In this document: piece after piece, positions 1 through 11,554 of the stretch
Numbering within the stretch: position 1 is the first letter of the stretch
How the letters are laid out: each line of letters opens with the position of its first letter
From: Pleurostoma richardsiae
Taxonomy: Eukaryota; Ascomycota; Sordariomycetes; Calosphaeriales; Pleurostomataceae
Direction of reading: 5' to 3'
Assembly (NCBI GenBank): GCA_030052745.1
Contig: JANBVO010000055.1
Location: forward strand, 124,001-188,000
DNA: 64,000 nt
Notes under the pieces: generated by a model
Seen by the model: the letters and a program-made list of their open reading frames with translations, nothing else
Databases searched by the model: none
What the model was told of the DNA's origin: nothing
Made by a program: the position numbers and the translations under genes

Positions 1-3000
1 CCAGGTAGGAGAAGTGAATGACGGTTGAAAGAAGAAAGGTTATGACAAGGTTGCTAGCAGGAGAGCGTCGGTAGTCACGACAGACAGCTGGCAGGGAGGA
101 AAGAGTGGAACTCGCTTCGGTGTGGTGGAAGAACGAGCTCAAGTGCACACCACAGTTCAAGGCCGGATTAGCGTCAAGAAAGAACCAAGCTCTCGTGGGC
201 GGCAGTGAATGTCAAAGGGAAAGATGTGAATCCGCAGCAAGCTATGCTACATCAGCCTGGGGCCCAGGCGGAGGACAGAAGGACTCTTGGAGTGGTCGGT
301 GCCTGCGAGGCAGTGGGAGAGACAGGGCGGCGAGGGACTTTCGTCTCCACGGCTCGTTGGCTGTCAAGGACGGGAACCTGCGAGGTGCAGGGATCCGGGA
401 GGCGAAGAAACCTGTCACGCGGGGGGGGGCGAGGGCCAGACGAGGCGGTCGATCAAGCTGGTGAGGGTGCGGGAGACGAGGCTGGGGGAGCAGAGGCAGA
501 AGCAGAAGCTGTAGAGCTCTGCTGGCGGGAGCGCCGTTGTAGCTTGGAGTCTCGTGCCATAGTAACGGGATGGAGGGGCAGCTCCAGAGAAATTAGAGTT
601 GGCTTTATATACTAAAAGGCAATTTTCTCGGGACGCGGTGTTTGTAAGACGAGAAAAGCTAGAGGCTAGAGTGGACGGAGACATGGGCATCTCTAAGGGT
701 CGATTCTTTGGCGGCCCCTAGCTGCTTGGTCTTGCTTAGAGCGGCATAGCGAGGGAGGAAAGTGACATGAGGCAATGTAGCTCTCGCCGGAAGCTCCAAG
801 GTCGCATCTTTTTTCCCTCTCCTCCTCCTTCTAGCCGCTCCGGCTCGTCCGCCTAGAGTCTTGCCCCTCCACTGCCCCTCACCCTCCAGAGGTACCTTAC
901 AGTACGGACATCGTGCGAAATTCTCGTACAGAACGGCGACGTATCCGCGTACTCAAAGGTACCTACAGCCCAGACTGCCAGACGGCGGGGACTCGTTTCC
1001 AGGACTCCGGAAGGGGGGAAGCAGCACCACAAGACATCGTCTGGCGCTTCTCACTGTGATGTCACCAGCTTCGACTGCAGGCGTGGGCTGTGGGTTGTCA
1101 CTAACTGCAGGCTGTCATGCGTGGACGTGGGCGAATGCCTGCGGCCCGCGGGCTCATCTGTATGTGCCCTGGCGATATTGCGCATCCTGTCACGGACAGG
1201 TTTTGTGATACATGAGGTACAGGGAGATGCATATCTTTTGTCGCCGCACGTCAGGGGAAGGTAAGAGAACCAGAAGTCGAGCATGTTTGTATCAGTACAT
1301 CGAGTCCAACGTGGGGCCAAGGCGCTCTGCAGACAACCTGCGAGTCAGAAGTACCTCTCCACAGACCTTTAACAGATGAAGAGCTTGAGGGCTTACATCG
1401 CAGAGCTTCAACCTACCACGCGTCGGCCGACTTCTACCTTGATGCAATCTACGCACCCTCAGAGTGCCGAACACCACAGATCCTACACCTTCTGAGGTGT
1501 CATATGAAGGGATCACCAAAGCAGAAGCATGACTGACGGTGGGGAAGGCAGATCCAGATGGCCTCATGGCTACATCTGTGCCGCAGCTAAGGTCTGGATG
1601 TCTGGAGGTCTGGAGCCTGCGCGCGTGGAGGTGCGAGGCGCTAGGAAATCTCGGGAGAGAAACGGTCGCTTCCGACTCGGCGAAAGAGGATGGTCTCCTA
1701 CGCGTCACTCCTGAAATTGTCCGTCAGCCGCCAGAGTCGCAGGTTGCTGGTGCCGTGCTGGTGCATTTGCTGTGTGTTCTCGGTCTAAATCTGGCGTCGA
1801 TGCAAGCGCAACAGCACATGTGGCCGGGATGTCTAGCGTAGCATCCTGCGAAGCATCGCTGGCGTGGACGTCTTCTCCACGGAGAGAGATCTCTCTTCTC
1901 GGTGCTTCTCTTTCATCTCGCCGCAATCGTGTCTCTCCCTCACACACCTACCTACACATGGGAAGTTGCTGGATCTGGATGCGGAAAGGTCGATAGTTGT
2001 TTGTGCCTGAATGGGAGAAGACTCGGGAAGGGCTCGTAAACTGAGAAGTGATAACCAAGAGGCTGTTAGCGACGCAGAGTCGCACAAGACCTGCGTACCT
2101 GGACCTTGGAACCTGAGAGCGAATGGGCAACAAGCGACAACCGACCTCACCCCCCAAACCAGGCTTTTGGTGGTGTGGTGTTGGGGTTGGAGAAAGGCTC
2201 TGCTTCCTGTCCCATCCTGCCGTTTGTGAGCGCACAGCAGCTCATAGGCGGTGGCGGGGTTAACGTTGGGCGGAGGGAGGTACACGTACAGTGATAACAG
2301 GCGCCGCACAGTTTGCCGAGGGGTAGCGGTACATAGAGTTCAGCTACCCTGGGAGAGGTGAACTGTGCCTACCAAAGTCCTGCGTCTGCTCGGACATCAT
2401 CATTCTCACACTCTCCTTGGTCGAGTCTTCCCATCTCCTCCAACTCAACTTCAAGGCTCGCAGCATACCGCCATCGCTTCGCCAGTCGGATGTGCCCACT
2501 TTCGTCCGCCCTCCCAACCAACCTACCTACTCTCTCACCTTGCAAGCCCTGAGCTGTGTCTTGCACGCATGGCTTCAAAAGCGCAGCCATAGTGTACCGC
2601 CGTTGTCTGTACCCGCCTGCTACGCCATACATGCGGCGCCAGGCCTGAGTCTCCGGGATTCTTGCAGCTCTGCCAAATCTGAACGTCGTCGGTACGGATC
2701 AATGATATTATTGTGGCTGTTGCCTCACCGCCTGGCCAACGAACTCTGACACGCTCTAAAACTTTGGCAACGACAAGACCTTTACTCATCGACACTTCCT
2801 ACGCTAGTAGACGAGGACGCGAGGCGTATTCCGCATTCGCAGTCTGTTCTTCACGGAGTGCCTGCTGCTCTGCTGCTGAATTTCGGAACTGGTCCACTAA
2901 ACCCCGATCGCTGCCGCTCTGAAATGCACTGACCGCCAGAGCGTTCTGAGCCGCAGCAGGTCCCGACTTCGTGACTGGAGACCGACGACGCCCGGCTCCC

Positions 3001-3172
3001 CTCGGCCAGACTGCCCCCCAGAGGCTCCTTCTCCGTTGTACCCGGCCCCTGTGACCATCATCGGCGTTAGCCGCGGGGAGCAGCTGTGTGCTAGAAATTC
3101 GACGGTTACCCGCCGGTTGGCATCCCTTGGCTTCCTACATCTGACCCAGACGTTGGGAACGTTAGAGCTAGC
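1..3172. other. Long stretch without a supported gene
   Basis: About 3.1 kb lies left of ATE1. The ORFs here are short, overlap on both strands and have no recognisable family signature. The + strand of the first 600 bases is purine-rich and a TATA-like element lies at 603-611 on the minus strand, which fits the leader of a leftward gene beyond the edge. A pyrimidine-rich stretch near 2400-2560 on the + strand looks like leader sequence but leads into no long ORF. I could not support any gene here. Confidence 0.5.
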
Positions 3173-5018
3173 ATGGAAGGGACAAATATGCAGACCCCTG
3201 AAGCTGCATTTTCCTACATCTCCCCAATTGGTGAGTAACTGATACTACGCGTCTCACCCAACCATTCGGACCCGTGCTAGATCGACAGACTCTCGTTGGC
3301 TCTGCCGTCTCCCCTAGTCTTTTTTGGCTTCTCTTTGTGCTTCCGCTTTTACTGCGTGGCGTTCATTGGCACTAGGCCCGGTATTCGATACCACTGTATC
3401 TGCTGTACGGATTACGTTCAGGCTCTCCACCGCTGCACCGCGTCAATTTCAGGACTTAGCTCTTGCCCCCTCCCACTTCCCCCCTGATTTGTAGGGGCTT
3501 AGGTGTTACCTCAGTCACTAACTCGGTCTTCTAGGTTATAGCAACTCTGCCGACTGTGGGTACTGCCGCAAGAGTCGCAGTGGTCAGTCTCGAAAACGTG
3601 AATTATTACTCTCTGCTGCTGTTACTGCGACAAGTTCCCGTTGAATGCCCGTCATAATTATGGCCTAACCTTTGGTTGCACTCTCTTGTGCTGCATTGTT
3701 GCACCTCTTACTACGTCGTTGCCATAGGGGTTCTAGGCTGTTACTAACTGGGTCTTGTTTAGGATTCTCTTATTATGCTTCTGCATCCTCCCTCAACCCA
3801 GAATTTTACCAGCGGCTCGTAGATCGATGCTGGAGACGATCTGGGACCCTGCTCTACCGGCCTAATCAGAGGAATGCTTGTTGTCCTCACTACACTCTTC
3901 GCCTGGACTCAAGCCAGTTCAAGCCGGCAAAGGACCAGCGTCAAGCTGTAAACCGCTTCAATAGGTTCGTGGCCGGCGATGCTTATGCAAAGGAGGCCGC
4001 CCGTCGCTACCCTCGCTCTCACGAGGAGGTTCGGAAGCGGGATGCGGAATTTGACCTCGTTGAAAGAATCCACGAAGCGGAGCTTCGAGTGCTAAAAACG
4101 CCACCCCAGCCAGCTCATGAGTTCACCGTCACATTAGAACCAGACACCTTTACAGAAGAGAAGTACGTGGTCTTCGAGAATTATCAAAGAATCGTCCACC
4201 AAGAGCCTCCGTCTAAGATCACAAGGCATGGGTTCAAACGGTTCCTATGCAACTCTCCCCTCAGAAGAAAGACCTATGCCGCACCAGACGGACGTGAACG
4301 CCGGTTGGGCTCATTTCACCAGTGTTACCGTCTGGATGGGAAGCTCGTGGCGGTTGGTGTTCTGGATCTGCTCCCAGACTGCGTTAGTGCGGTCTATTTC
4401 CTCTACCATGAATCCGTCCACGTCCACAATCCCGGAAAGCTAGGCGCCCTGAGAGAGATTGCGCTGGCTATTGAAGGCGGATACCGCTGGTGGTATTCTG
4501 GATATTATATTCATAGCTGCCCGAAGATGCGCTACAAGATCGACTACTCGCCGCAGTACGTTCTCGATCCTGAAACTCTTGTCTGGCATCTGCTCGACAA
4601 AGATGCGTTGTCTATCTTCGATAGAAAGCACTACGTCAGTCTATCAAGGGAGCGCCAAGCACCTGCCGGAGATGCAACAGAGGATGTCGCACTGATCACT
4701 ACGGACAATAAAAATGCGGAAACTAGCAGCACAGAGAGTGGAGAAGAGGACGCGGAAGAGGAAGACTCTCTGCTCGCGAGTAATATGCCGGGTATACTAT
4801 CCCTCGAGGAGCTGAGCCATGTCGATCTGGACCATATCCGCCTTCGGTCAGATTATGCGGATGGCTTCTTCAAAACGTCAGATCTGATTGTATGGGCCAA
4901 CGAGAGTTTATCAGACCCTGGATCGCTGAAATCGAAGATCGCCGAGCTAGTTGCCGCTGTAGGGCCAGATTTAATACCCCAACTCTGCCTAGACTTCCGT
5001 CGTTCAGCAAGATCATAG
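3173..5018 (+). CDS. ATE1: Arginyl-tRNA--protein transferase (ATE1)
   Basis: Transfers arginine from Arg-tRNA to proteins with N-terminal Asp, Glu or oxidised Cys, marking them for N-degron breakdown. Three exons give 458 residues: 3173-3230, 3535-3597 and 3763-5018. The first two short exons restore the conserved N-terminal cysteine motif (SADCGYCRKS), which the long third exon lacks. Exon 3 carries the family hallmarks WRRSGTLLYRP, NACCPHYTLR, the GSFHQCYRLDGKLVAVGVLD block, and YFLYHESVH. The last intron ends with a good branch site and acceptor (ttactaac...tttag). An acidic low-complexity stretch lies near residues 360-385. Its 3' end faces the neighbouring dehydrogenase. Family assignment is firm; the first exon start is inferred from frame and splice sites. 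Confidence 0.93.
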
Positions 5019-5323
5019 CAGCAGCGGGCCTTCGAGAGACACCCTTCGGAAGTAACGAGGCCAGCCGCTAGGGCCCAACTCGGTCACCGATGCGGCAAGA
5101 GACCACACGACCAGTTTCAGTTTTCGGTGAGCGCGGGATTTCGACTCTATGGGCTTGGGACAACCCTGTACTGTGTCCGTTCATTGGCGGCTCGTTAGCT
5201 AGAACAAGAGGTCACATTCGCGTTCGATCAGACTGAGACAACGAGGATACTTAGATGGTATGTAACTATGCTTCCAATCAATAAAAACCATATCATGACT
5301 CTTTCCTGCCGCTATGCGAGACC
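5019..5323. other. Convergent 3' intergenic
   Basis: Lies between the stop codons of ATE1 (+) and the dehydrogenase (-). No ORF or RNA gene was recognised; it probably holds the two 3' untranslated regions. Confidence 0.6.
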
Positions 5324-6679
5324 TTAGACCGTGGGGAATGTCACATATTCTCGAATCTCTGGCACCTTTTCTTCCAAAATACCAACGATCTCCTTCCAAA
5401 CAAATGACTGTGCTGCCTTGCCTGCTTTGCTCGTCATGACCGAAGCCGCTTTCCTTGCCAATCTGTTAGCTGAACCTTGTTACATAGGCAGGCACTGTGT
5501 ACTGGTGGCACACTCAGCGGGTTTGCAATGGGATACATACTCGCGATACTCTTCGTCAGTCCAATAAAATCGGATAAACTTCCCCTACAAGATTCCGAAG
5601 GCATTAGTGTCTTTCCCGAAATGCTGAAGATATTGATCATCAGCGCTAGACAACTCACATGGTCTTCTTGTTTCGTTAAGGCACCTGCGACGTATACTTT
5701 GGAACCTGATTCCGGGCTCTTGGATCGAAGTCCCGAGTAGATGGGAACAATTATCTTCATGAGAAAAGACTGCTCCATTACAGTCCGTGGCAAATCAGTC
5801 TTGACGGGACCTGGGCAGACGCTGCTGACGATGACATCAGGCCTGAGCGCTGTCAGCAAAGGCGACCACTATCCAGTCAGTCTCAGAAGGAGGGGTGCAG
5901 GCAACATACTCCCCGCCGGGGCCCAAGGCAAGCCTGCATATCTCCCTGATTGCGTACTCCAGTAACAGCTTGCTGATGGCGTACATGGCATCTATCGGCC
6001 TGTTCGGCCAGTTCTCCTCCTTGTTGAGGTGAGCCAGGATCCCGCCTTCTTTCTCTGCCCACCTAGGCCACTCCGCGACGTCAGGGCTCGCGTGCGTGCC
6101 AGAGCTGACAAACGTCAGGTGGGGAGCGCTCTGCCGCTGCTTTCGTGAGGCCTTCATCCAGGGGAGAAGGAGTAGCGCGAGAAGCACGGTGCTCAGCGTG
6201 TTCACCTGGATGGACTCCTCCCTGCGCCATGTGAGCTTCCCGACACAAAGACGACGCACAACGCAGCCCGAGTGCTCTCACCATCCCTGGGGGCTCTGCC
6301 TGAACGTCGGCATGAAGACCCCGGCGTTCAGCACCACGTCGTCGACGCCCTTCTGGCCATATCGCCTCTTCAGCTCGTCGGCGAAGGCGACCACAGACGC
6401 GAAGCGGTCCATGTCGAGCTCCATGACCGTCACCCTCTTCTTGCCTACGGTGCCCGTCTCGGCCTCGATCTTGGCGCGGGCGGCCTCGCCGCGCGGGGCG
6501 TTGCGGCAGGTTATGACGACCTCGTCGGCGCCGAGGTTGACGAAGTGCACGGCGGCGGCGAGGCCGAGGCCGGAGGTGCCTCCGGTCACGACGACGGTCT
6601 TCCCGGTGAAGGTTCCTACTGGAGGGAGGGCGTCGGGGGCGGGCTTGCCCTGGATGGAACGGAGGATGCTGGCTATCAT
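5324..6679 (-). CDS. Short-chain dehydrogenase/reductase (retinol-dehydrogenase-like)
   Basis: NAD(P)-dependent oxidoreductase of the SDR superfamily; substrate unknown. Five exons joined by frame (6679-6282, 6221-5910, 5842-5659, 5584-5541, 5462-5324) give 358 residues. The Rossmann signature TGGTSGLG is near residue 30, NAG(V) follows at about residue 117, and the active-site pair YAISK is in exon 2. The block SVCPGPVKTDL in exon 3 is typical of fungal SDRs of this type. The C-terminus (SFVWKEIVGILEEKVPEIRE) is restored only by the last small exons. The ATG at 6679 was chosen because the longer reading frame upstream is proline-rich leader sequence. It is divergent from RRP42. Family is sure; the role is not. 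Confidence 0.88.
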
Positions 6680-7544
6680 GGTCAGGGATGGGGAGGGAGG
6701 CGGGGGAGGCGGGGGAACTCTGGAGACGGCGAAGGCGGAGGCCGGAGAACAACGACAAGTAGAAGGCAGTGATAATGCTTGAGCCTCCGAGATCAAGGAT
6801 CGATTGCAGTTTATTAGTCAGTGTGCTATACGGGAGCAAGTGCAGAATGAGGGAGTATCCATCTATATATCATTGTGTCTATCAGGGCAAGGTAGATGCA
6901 ACAGCACCGTCCCGGAGACTTTAATAAGCAGACATCGGAAGCTGGGCGAACGGCACAACATTCTTCGATCCGGGGTTCGGCTCTCTTGCCCGGCTCCCTT
7001 CCGTGCCATGACTCTGGCACATACGTCGTGCAGTCGGGCTGCCTGAAGCAACAGAGACACGAGACCGACGACAGCCAGGGGGCAGCGTCGCCAAAACACC
7101 AAATCTGCCAGCGAACGCACTCGTGGTCTTCTGCTAATCTGTCCGTGTCTGGCTGGGGCCAGTTTGCCCTCGCTATCGTAGATTCCACCGGCCGGACACT
7201 TTTGCTATGCCACCTAGTAAAGGGGTGATGTTCGTCCGGTCGGGGGATCCACTTGTCGTCTCTAGCCTTCGATGTGCTTTAGTCATCGAACCGATAGTTT
7301 GTTGTGGCTGGGCTTGAGACATCAGCCACTCAGCACTGACACAGGCGGCGTCATGATTGGCAGAAGCTGAACGGAGCGTGGGGTAAGGCTGGCAAGGCTG
7401 AACTGGGCGCAAACTCCAGAAATTCTCAAGCTCCCAGCTAGCATCGATGACCTCTACTGCCGTGCCCTTTCTGACACTGTCTTGACCGCACAACACGATA
7501 TCAAGGTCAATCGGCCCGCGGAGGGACCCTTAAGGACCGCAAAT
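6680..7544. promoter_or_regulatory. Divergent promoter region, SDR / RRP42
   Basis: This 865-bp gap separates two genes read away from each other, so both promoters should lie here. A CCAAT box in reverse (ATTGG, 7356-7360) sits about 190 bp before the RRP42 start. No other element or gene was recognised. Confidence 0.4.
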
Positions 7545-8767
7545 ATGTCATCCACACAACATGTGCTCCTCTCGCCCGCCGAGCTCGCCTACCTGCACGA
7601 TTCCCTCTCCCTAACGCCGCCCATCCGCCCCGACGGCCGGGCGCCGAACCAGTTTCGGCCCCTCACCGCCGAGACGGGGATCCTTCCCGGCACGAATGGC
7701 AGCGCGCGGGTGTGCTTCGCGGACGGGACCGAGGCGGTCGTCGGCGTCAAGGCGGAGGTGGAGAAGACCCGCGAGCGGTACGGCGCGGGGAACGTCCTGC
7801 TGGATGTGGTGACGGGCAAGATCGACGACGACTCGGACGAGGAGGATGGGGAAGGAGGGGCTGGTTCAGAGCGAAAAGGGGAAAGCGACTGGGTCGAGCT
7901 GACGGTCGAGATACCGGGCTTAAGAGACGACGACGCGAATACGGTATTCCTGGCGGCGATGCTCACGGAGGCACTGCTCGCGGATGGGGAGTTCGTGAAG
8001 AGGCTGTGGATCAATCGCCGGTTTCACTGGAAGTTGTATCTAGATGTGCGTTCTTCCCTTTCCCCTTATCGACGAAGAAGGATACTGGGAAGCAATTATA
8101 CTGACAAAACCACCACGGAGCGCAGATCCTCCTCATCTCACCCCCGCTATCATACCCCCTCCCCCTCCTATCCCTGACGACGCACCTCGCCCTGCTGGCG
8201 ACGAGGCTACCCCGGCTGAAATCCGAGGTGGACGAGGACCCGCTGTTCGACGACGACTGGGACGTCTCGCCGTACTTGTACCCGCAGGAGGGCGGCGCCC
8301 TGGCGGCGCGGCCTCCCGTCACGCTGCTGGTCATGGCGGTGGGCAGCAACATCATCTTCGACCCGGCCAAGGAGGAGCTGGCGGTCGCCGACGTCGCCCT
8401 CGCGGTGTCAGTGGGAGAGGAGGCCGGCGGCGCTGCCGCCAGCGGCGGCGAGAGCGATGCGATGGACGTGGACGCCGAGCAGGGCGGCCGGAGGCTACGG
8501 TTACTGTCAATAAGAACGGTGGATCCGCCCTCGCGGCTCACCCCGCCGGGTGTGCCAAATGCGGCCAATGCCGCGGCGGGCGGCACGGCGCAGTCAAAGC
8601 AGCCGGAGGCGAGGACGTTGGAGACGGAGGCGGTTGAGGGTGTTTGGAAGCCACCGCGTGGAGGTGCCCGGATAAGTGTACTGGCGGCAATGGTCCAGAA
8701 GGTGTTAGAGAAGGGTGGTGTTGCTGATGAGGTATTGGATGGGTTAGAGGCGGTCGAATTAGGCTAA
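7545..8767 (+). CDS. RRP42: Exosome complex component RRP42
   Basis: RNase-PH-fold subunit of the six-membered ring of the RNA exosome, which processes and degrades RNA in nucleus and cytoplasm; eukaryotic ring subunits are catalytically inactive. Two exons (7545-8045 and 8126-8767) give 380 residues. Family marks are RPDGRAPNQFRPL near the N-terminus, NGSARVCFADGTEAVVGVKAE, and HWKLYLDILLIS, which spans the splice junction as in EXOSC7/Rrp42. It is longer than the human protein (about 290 residues) because of acidic and Ala/Gly-rich insertions near residues 110-125 and in the C-terminal half. RRP43 and RRP45 are related, but the GVKAE block and the W-LYLD-LLL pattern favour RRP42. Confidence 0.88.
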
Positions 8768-8915
8768 GGATAATACTGGTAGCTCGACAGACTGCTAGGG
8801 CCAGGGGCTAACATCTCTATACATTCCCACGATGGGGAAGGGAGTTTGTCTTTTTACACTGAGGCGACACTAACTACGCCATGATAATGTACAAAGAAAT
8901 AGACTGAGAAAGGTC

Positions 8916-9725
8916 TCAGAAGATACCCAGCCACTTCTTGCGCTTGCCCTCATCGCCCCCTATCCCTGGAGTCGTACCGTCACCGACGGGTATCGCCGGT
9001 CCAAGTGACTCCGCGTCCGTCTTGGCCGTCCATCCGCCGAAGAAGCCCTCCTGCTCCAGCCCATGCGCCTTGCGGTACTCGCTCCGCTTGACGACATCGT
9101 CGACGCGCTGCTTGCGCTTCTCGGCAACAATGGCCGACTGGTGTGCCTCCGTCAGCCGGATGACCTCGAGCAGCTGCCGCGTGCAGAGGAAGGGGTGCGA
9201 CAGAAAGTCGGACGGCGCGGGAAGCATGTCTGCGTAGGGTGAGTTCCGCTTGAAGTTCTGGACGAAGGTGAAGATTGCCAGGCCGGTGAGGGACCCCTGT
9301 GATATGAGCAGGTCATGTCAGCGTCACCTCTTGACGATGGTGTCAAAGGGGGTAGCAGTACGAACCAGCGTGATGAATAGATGGAAGGCCCTATTATTCC
9401 AGAACCAATGCGCCCAGGTACCCTCCGGGGCCATCAGTCCTGGGTAGTCCTTCTTCTTCTGCACCTGTATCTCTTCGGCGGAGAGAGGACCGCCGTAGTG
9501 CCGCGGCGTGGTCCGCTTGGGCAGCCGGGAGCCGTGGGACGGCGGGTTGAACTTGGCCGGCTTCTCCAGGACGGGAGGCTTGGAGCTCTTGCCGGCGGCG
9601 TACCACCGCGCCGTCAGGTGCAGCAGCTGCCGGGACGGGGCCGAGTGCGGCACGTTCACTCGGCGCCAGATCATGCCGGTCTGCGGGAGCAGGAACCGGG
9701 GTATCAGGGCCTGAGGGGGCGCCAT
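8916..9725 (-). CDS. Unnamed mitochondrial membrane protein, fungal
   Basis: I do not recognise a named family. Two exons (9725-9366, 9296-8916) give 246 residues. The N-terminus is basic and poor in acidic residues (IPRFLLPQTGMIWRRVNV, then RQLLHLTARWYA), as expected for a mitochondrial presequence. A membrane segment of about 20 residues (HLFITLGSLTGLAIFTFVQ) forms only when the intron is removed with a GTTCGT donor, which supports this splice. The C-terminal half is charged and predicted helical (EKRKQRVDDVVKRSEYRK), ending KKWLGIF. It is divergent from cytochrome c, and the two may share control. An inner-membrane assembly or structural factor is possible but is inference. Confidence 0.72.
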
Positions 9726-10378
9726 TGCTGCATCGGCAGTTGAGGCACAGCCGAAATGCTCGACCTAGAGAGCTTGGTTGACGTCTTCGAGGTGTTGCTG
9801 GCAGTTATGCGGCTGAGTCATGCCATTGAGATCACCGCAATGGGAAGGAAGCTCGGCACTTGTCGAGTGAGAAAGATCTTCAAGCTCGTGTAGGTAAGCC
9901 TGGCAAGGGTACACTATGACGGTAGCGTATTTTCCCCCCTAGCGTCATGGACGAAGTCCGTGTTTCCGGGCAGCCGCCGAGGCCACGCACAAGAATGACC
10001 TGGAAGTTGGCTTGGTCGGGCCTTTGGCCCACCGGTATCCGCGTTCCCGGTTTTCCCCGTGCCCGGAAACCGCCTCAACTGACCATTACTTGGCCGCTGA
10101 TTGGCCGCGACGCGGGGCGGCAGCCCGCTTTTCCGCCACATAGTGGCTGGTGTGGGCCGCCCTAGCGGCGTAGAGTGACCAGGCGCTGAGCTCATCGGTT
10201 GCAAAATAAATGATCAAGCTTCCCGTCGCCCTGATTTTCACGCCCTCAAAACTTTTCCCATTCCCTCCATACTGTTTGGATAGCTTCACGAGCCCTGTTC
10301 CAGTCGCCAGTACACCTTCTCACGCGAGCCTCTGTCACTTAGCTTCTGCTCATATCGTACTCCTTTTAATTCCTCAAA
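9726..10378. promoter_or_regulatory. Divergent promoter region, mitochondrial protein / cytochrome c
   Basis: 653 bp between two genes read away from each other, both with mitochondrial products. A reversed CCAAT box (ATTGG, 10100-10104, in the context CTGATTGGCC) lies about 275 bp before the cytochrome c start. HAP-complex control of respiratory genes through CCAAT is well known in fungi, so this is a plausible site. AT-rich sequence follows at 10200-10230. Confidence 0.4.
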
Positions 10379-11174
10379 ATGGGTTTCTCTGCGGGTACGT
10401 TGACCTCTCTGTCGCCAACCCGGCGGGATCTCGGCTTCCATCGTCTGATCCTACTGCCTCGACTGCACCGAGCCATTGAGTGCTGGGAAGTGGATATCTT
10501 CGGTTCATGAGTGGTGGCGGCGCTTGCGCGACTCCAACATACGAGTTGTCGTTGCGGTGGTCTTACCTGGCGCGGTTTCTGTGCTTCCCAGGGACCCTCC
10601 CTGCGGTATTTTGCCTTGTCGCATACACAACACGCCCAGACAAACATCATGAACCGTTGGATAGTCACTTCTCTCCCCAATCTCGGAAATCGATGGCAGT
10701 AGGGCGGCTTGTTCGGTGTCGGAGAGCCCTCCGGGGATGCCTTGGCGGCACATGATTCTCAGGTGACGTTGCGTGCTGACAGCGACTTCTATAGGTGATT
10801 CTAAGAAGGGTGCCAACCTCTTCAAGACTCGGTGCGCTCAGTGCCACACCGTCGAGGCCGGCGGTGGCAACAAGATCGGCCCCGCTCTGCACGGCCTGTT
10901 CGGCCGCAAGACCGGCTCCGTCGACGGCTACGCCTACACGGACGCCAACAAGCAGAAGGGCATCACCTGGGACGAGGAGACTCTGGTATGTTTCCTTGCT
11001 GCTCCAGGAGCACTCATCCCCCTTAAATTTCTTGCCTTGCTAATCATCGCGCAGTTCGCCTACCTTGAGAACCCCAAGAAGTACATTCCCGGAACCAAGA
11101 TGGCTTTCGGTGGCCTGAAGAAGGACAAGGACCGGAACGACCTCATCACCTTCCTGAAGGATGCTACGAAATAA
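10379..11174 (+). CDS. CYC1: Cytochrome c
   Basis: Carries electrons from complex III to complex IV in the mitochondrial intermembrane space. Three exons (10379-10394, 10795-10985, 11055-11174) give 108 residues, the usual fungal length. The first coding exon is only 16 nt (MGFSA plus one base) and is followed by a 400-nt intron. Seen in the protein: haem-attachment motif [21 protein letters not shown], the conserved [12 protein letters not shown], and axial Met in the block [12 protein letters not shown]. The sequence is nearly the same as Neurospora cytochrome c as I remember it. Very secure. Confidence 0.98.
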
Positions 11175-11554
11175 GCGACGGTTGTTTTCGTGGCGAACGG
11201 GGTTGTGTAATACCAAGGGACTGCATTAGACGGGCGGGAACTACTTGTATTAATAGAGCTAGACCTGCAATAGTGTTGAGCGGCGTCGCTGTGTCATAAG
11301 TCGCGGAATCTATTCCCTCTCCTCCTGCATTGCATCTGGATTTCCTCTCTCGAGTCCTTGTAGGAAACGCCCAGATGGCGCGAGTCCCTCAACTGGTGAA
11401 GCACGGTTGCGCCCCAGGATGAACATATCCCCGTGGACGACATGCCCGAATTGTCTAAGATATTCTACTGAGCGCTTGCCCTCAGCACATATCGCGCTCA
11501 GTCCTGGCAGTATATCTTTTAAATGTAGTGGTATCACAGTCTACATCAACGCCG
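11175..11554. other. Convergent 3' intergenic
   Basis: Lies between the stops of cytochrome c (+) and RIX7 (-). No coding or RNA feature seen; expected 3' untranslated regions. Confidence 0.6.
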
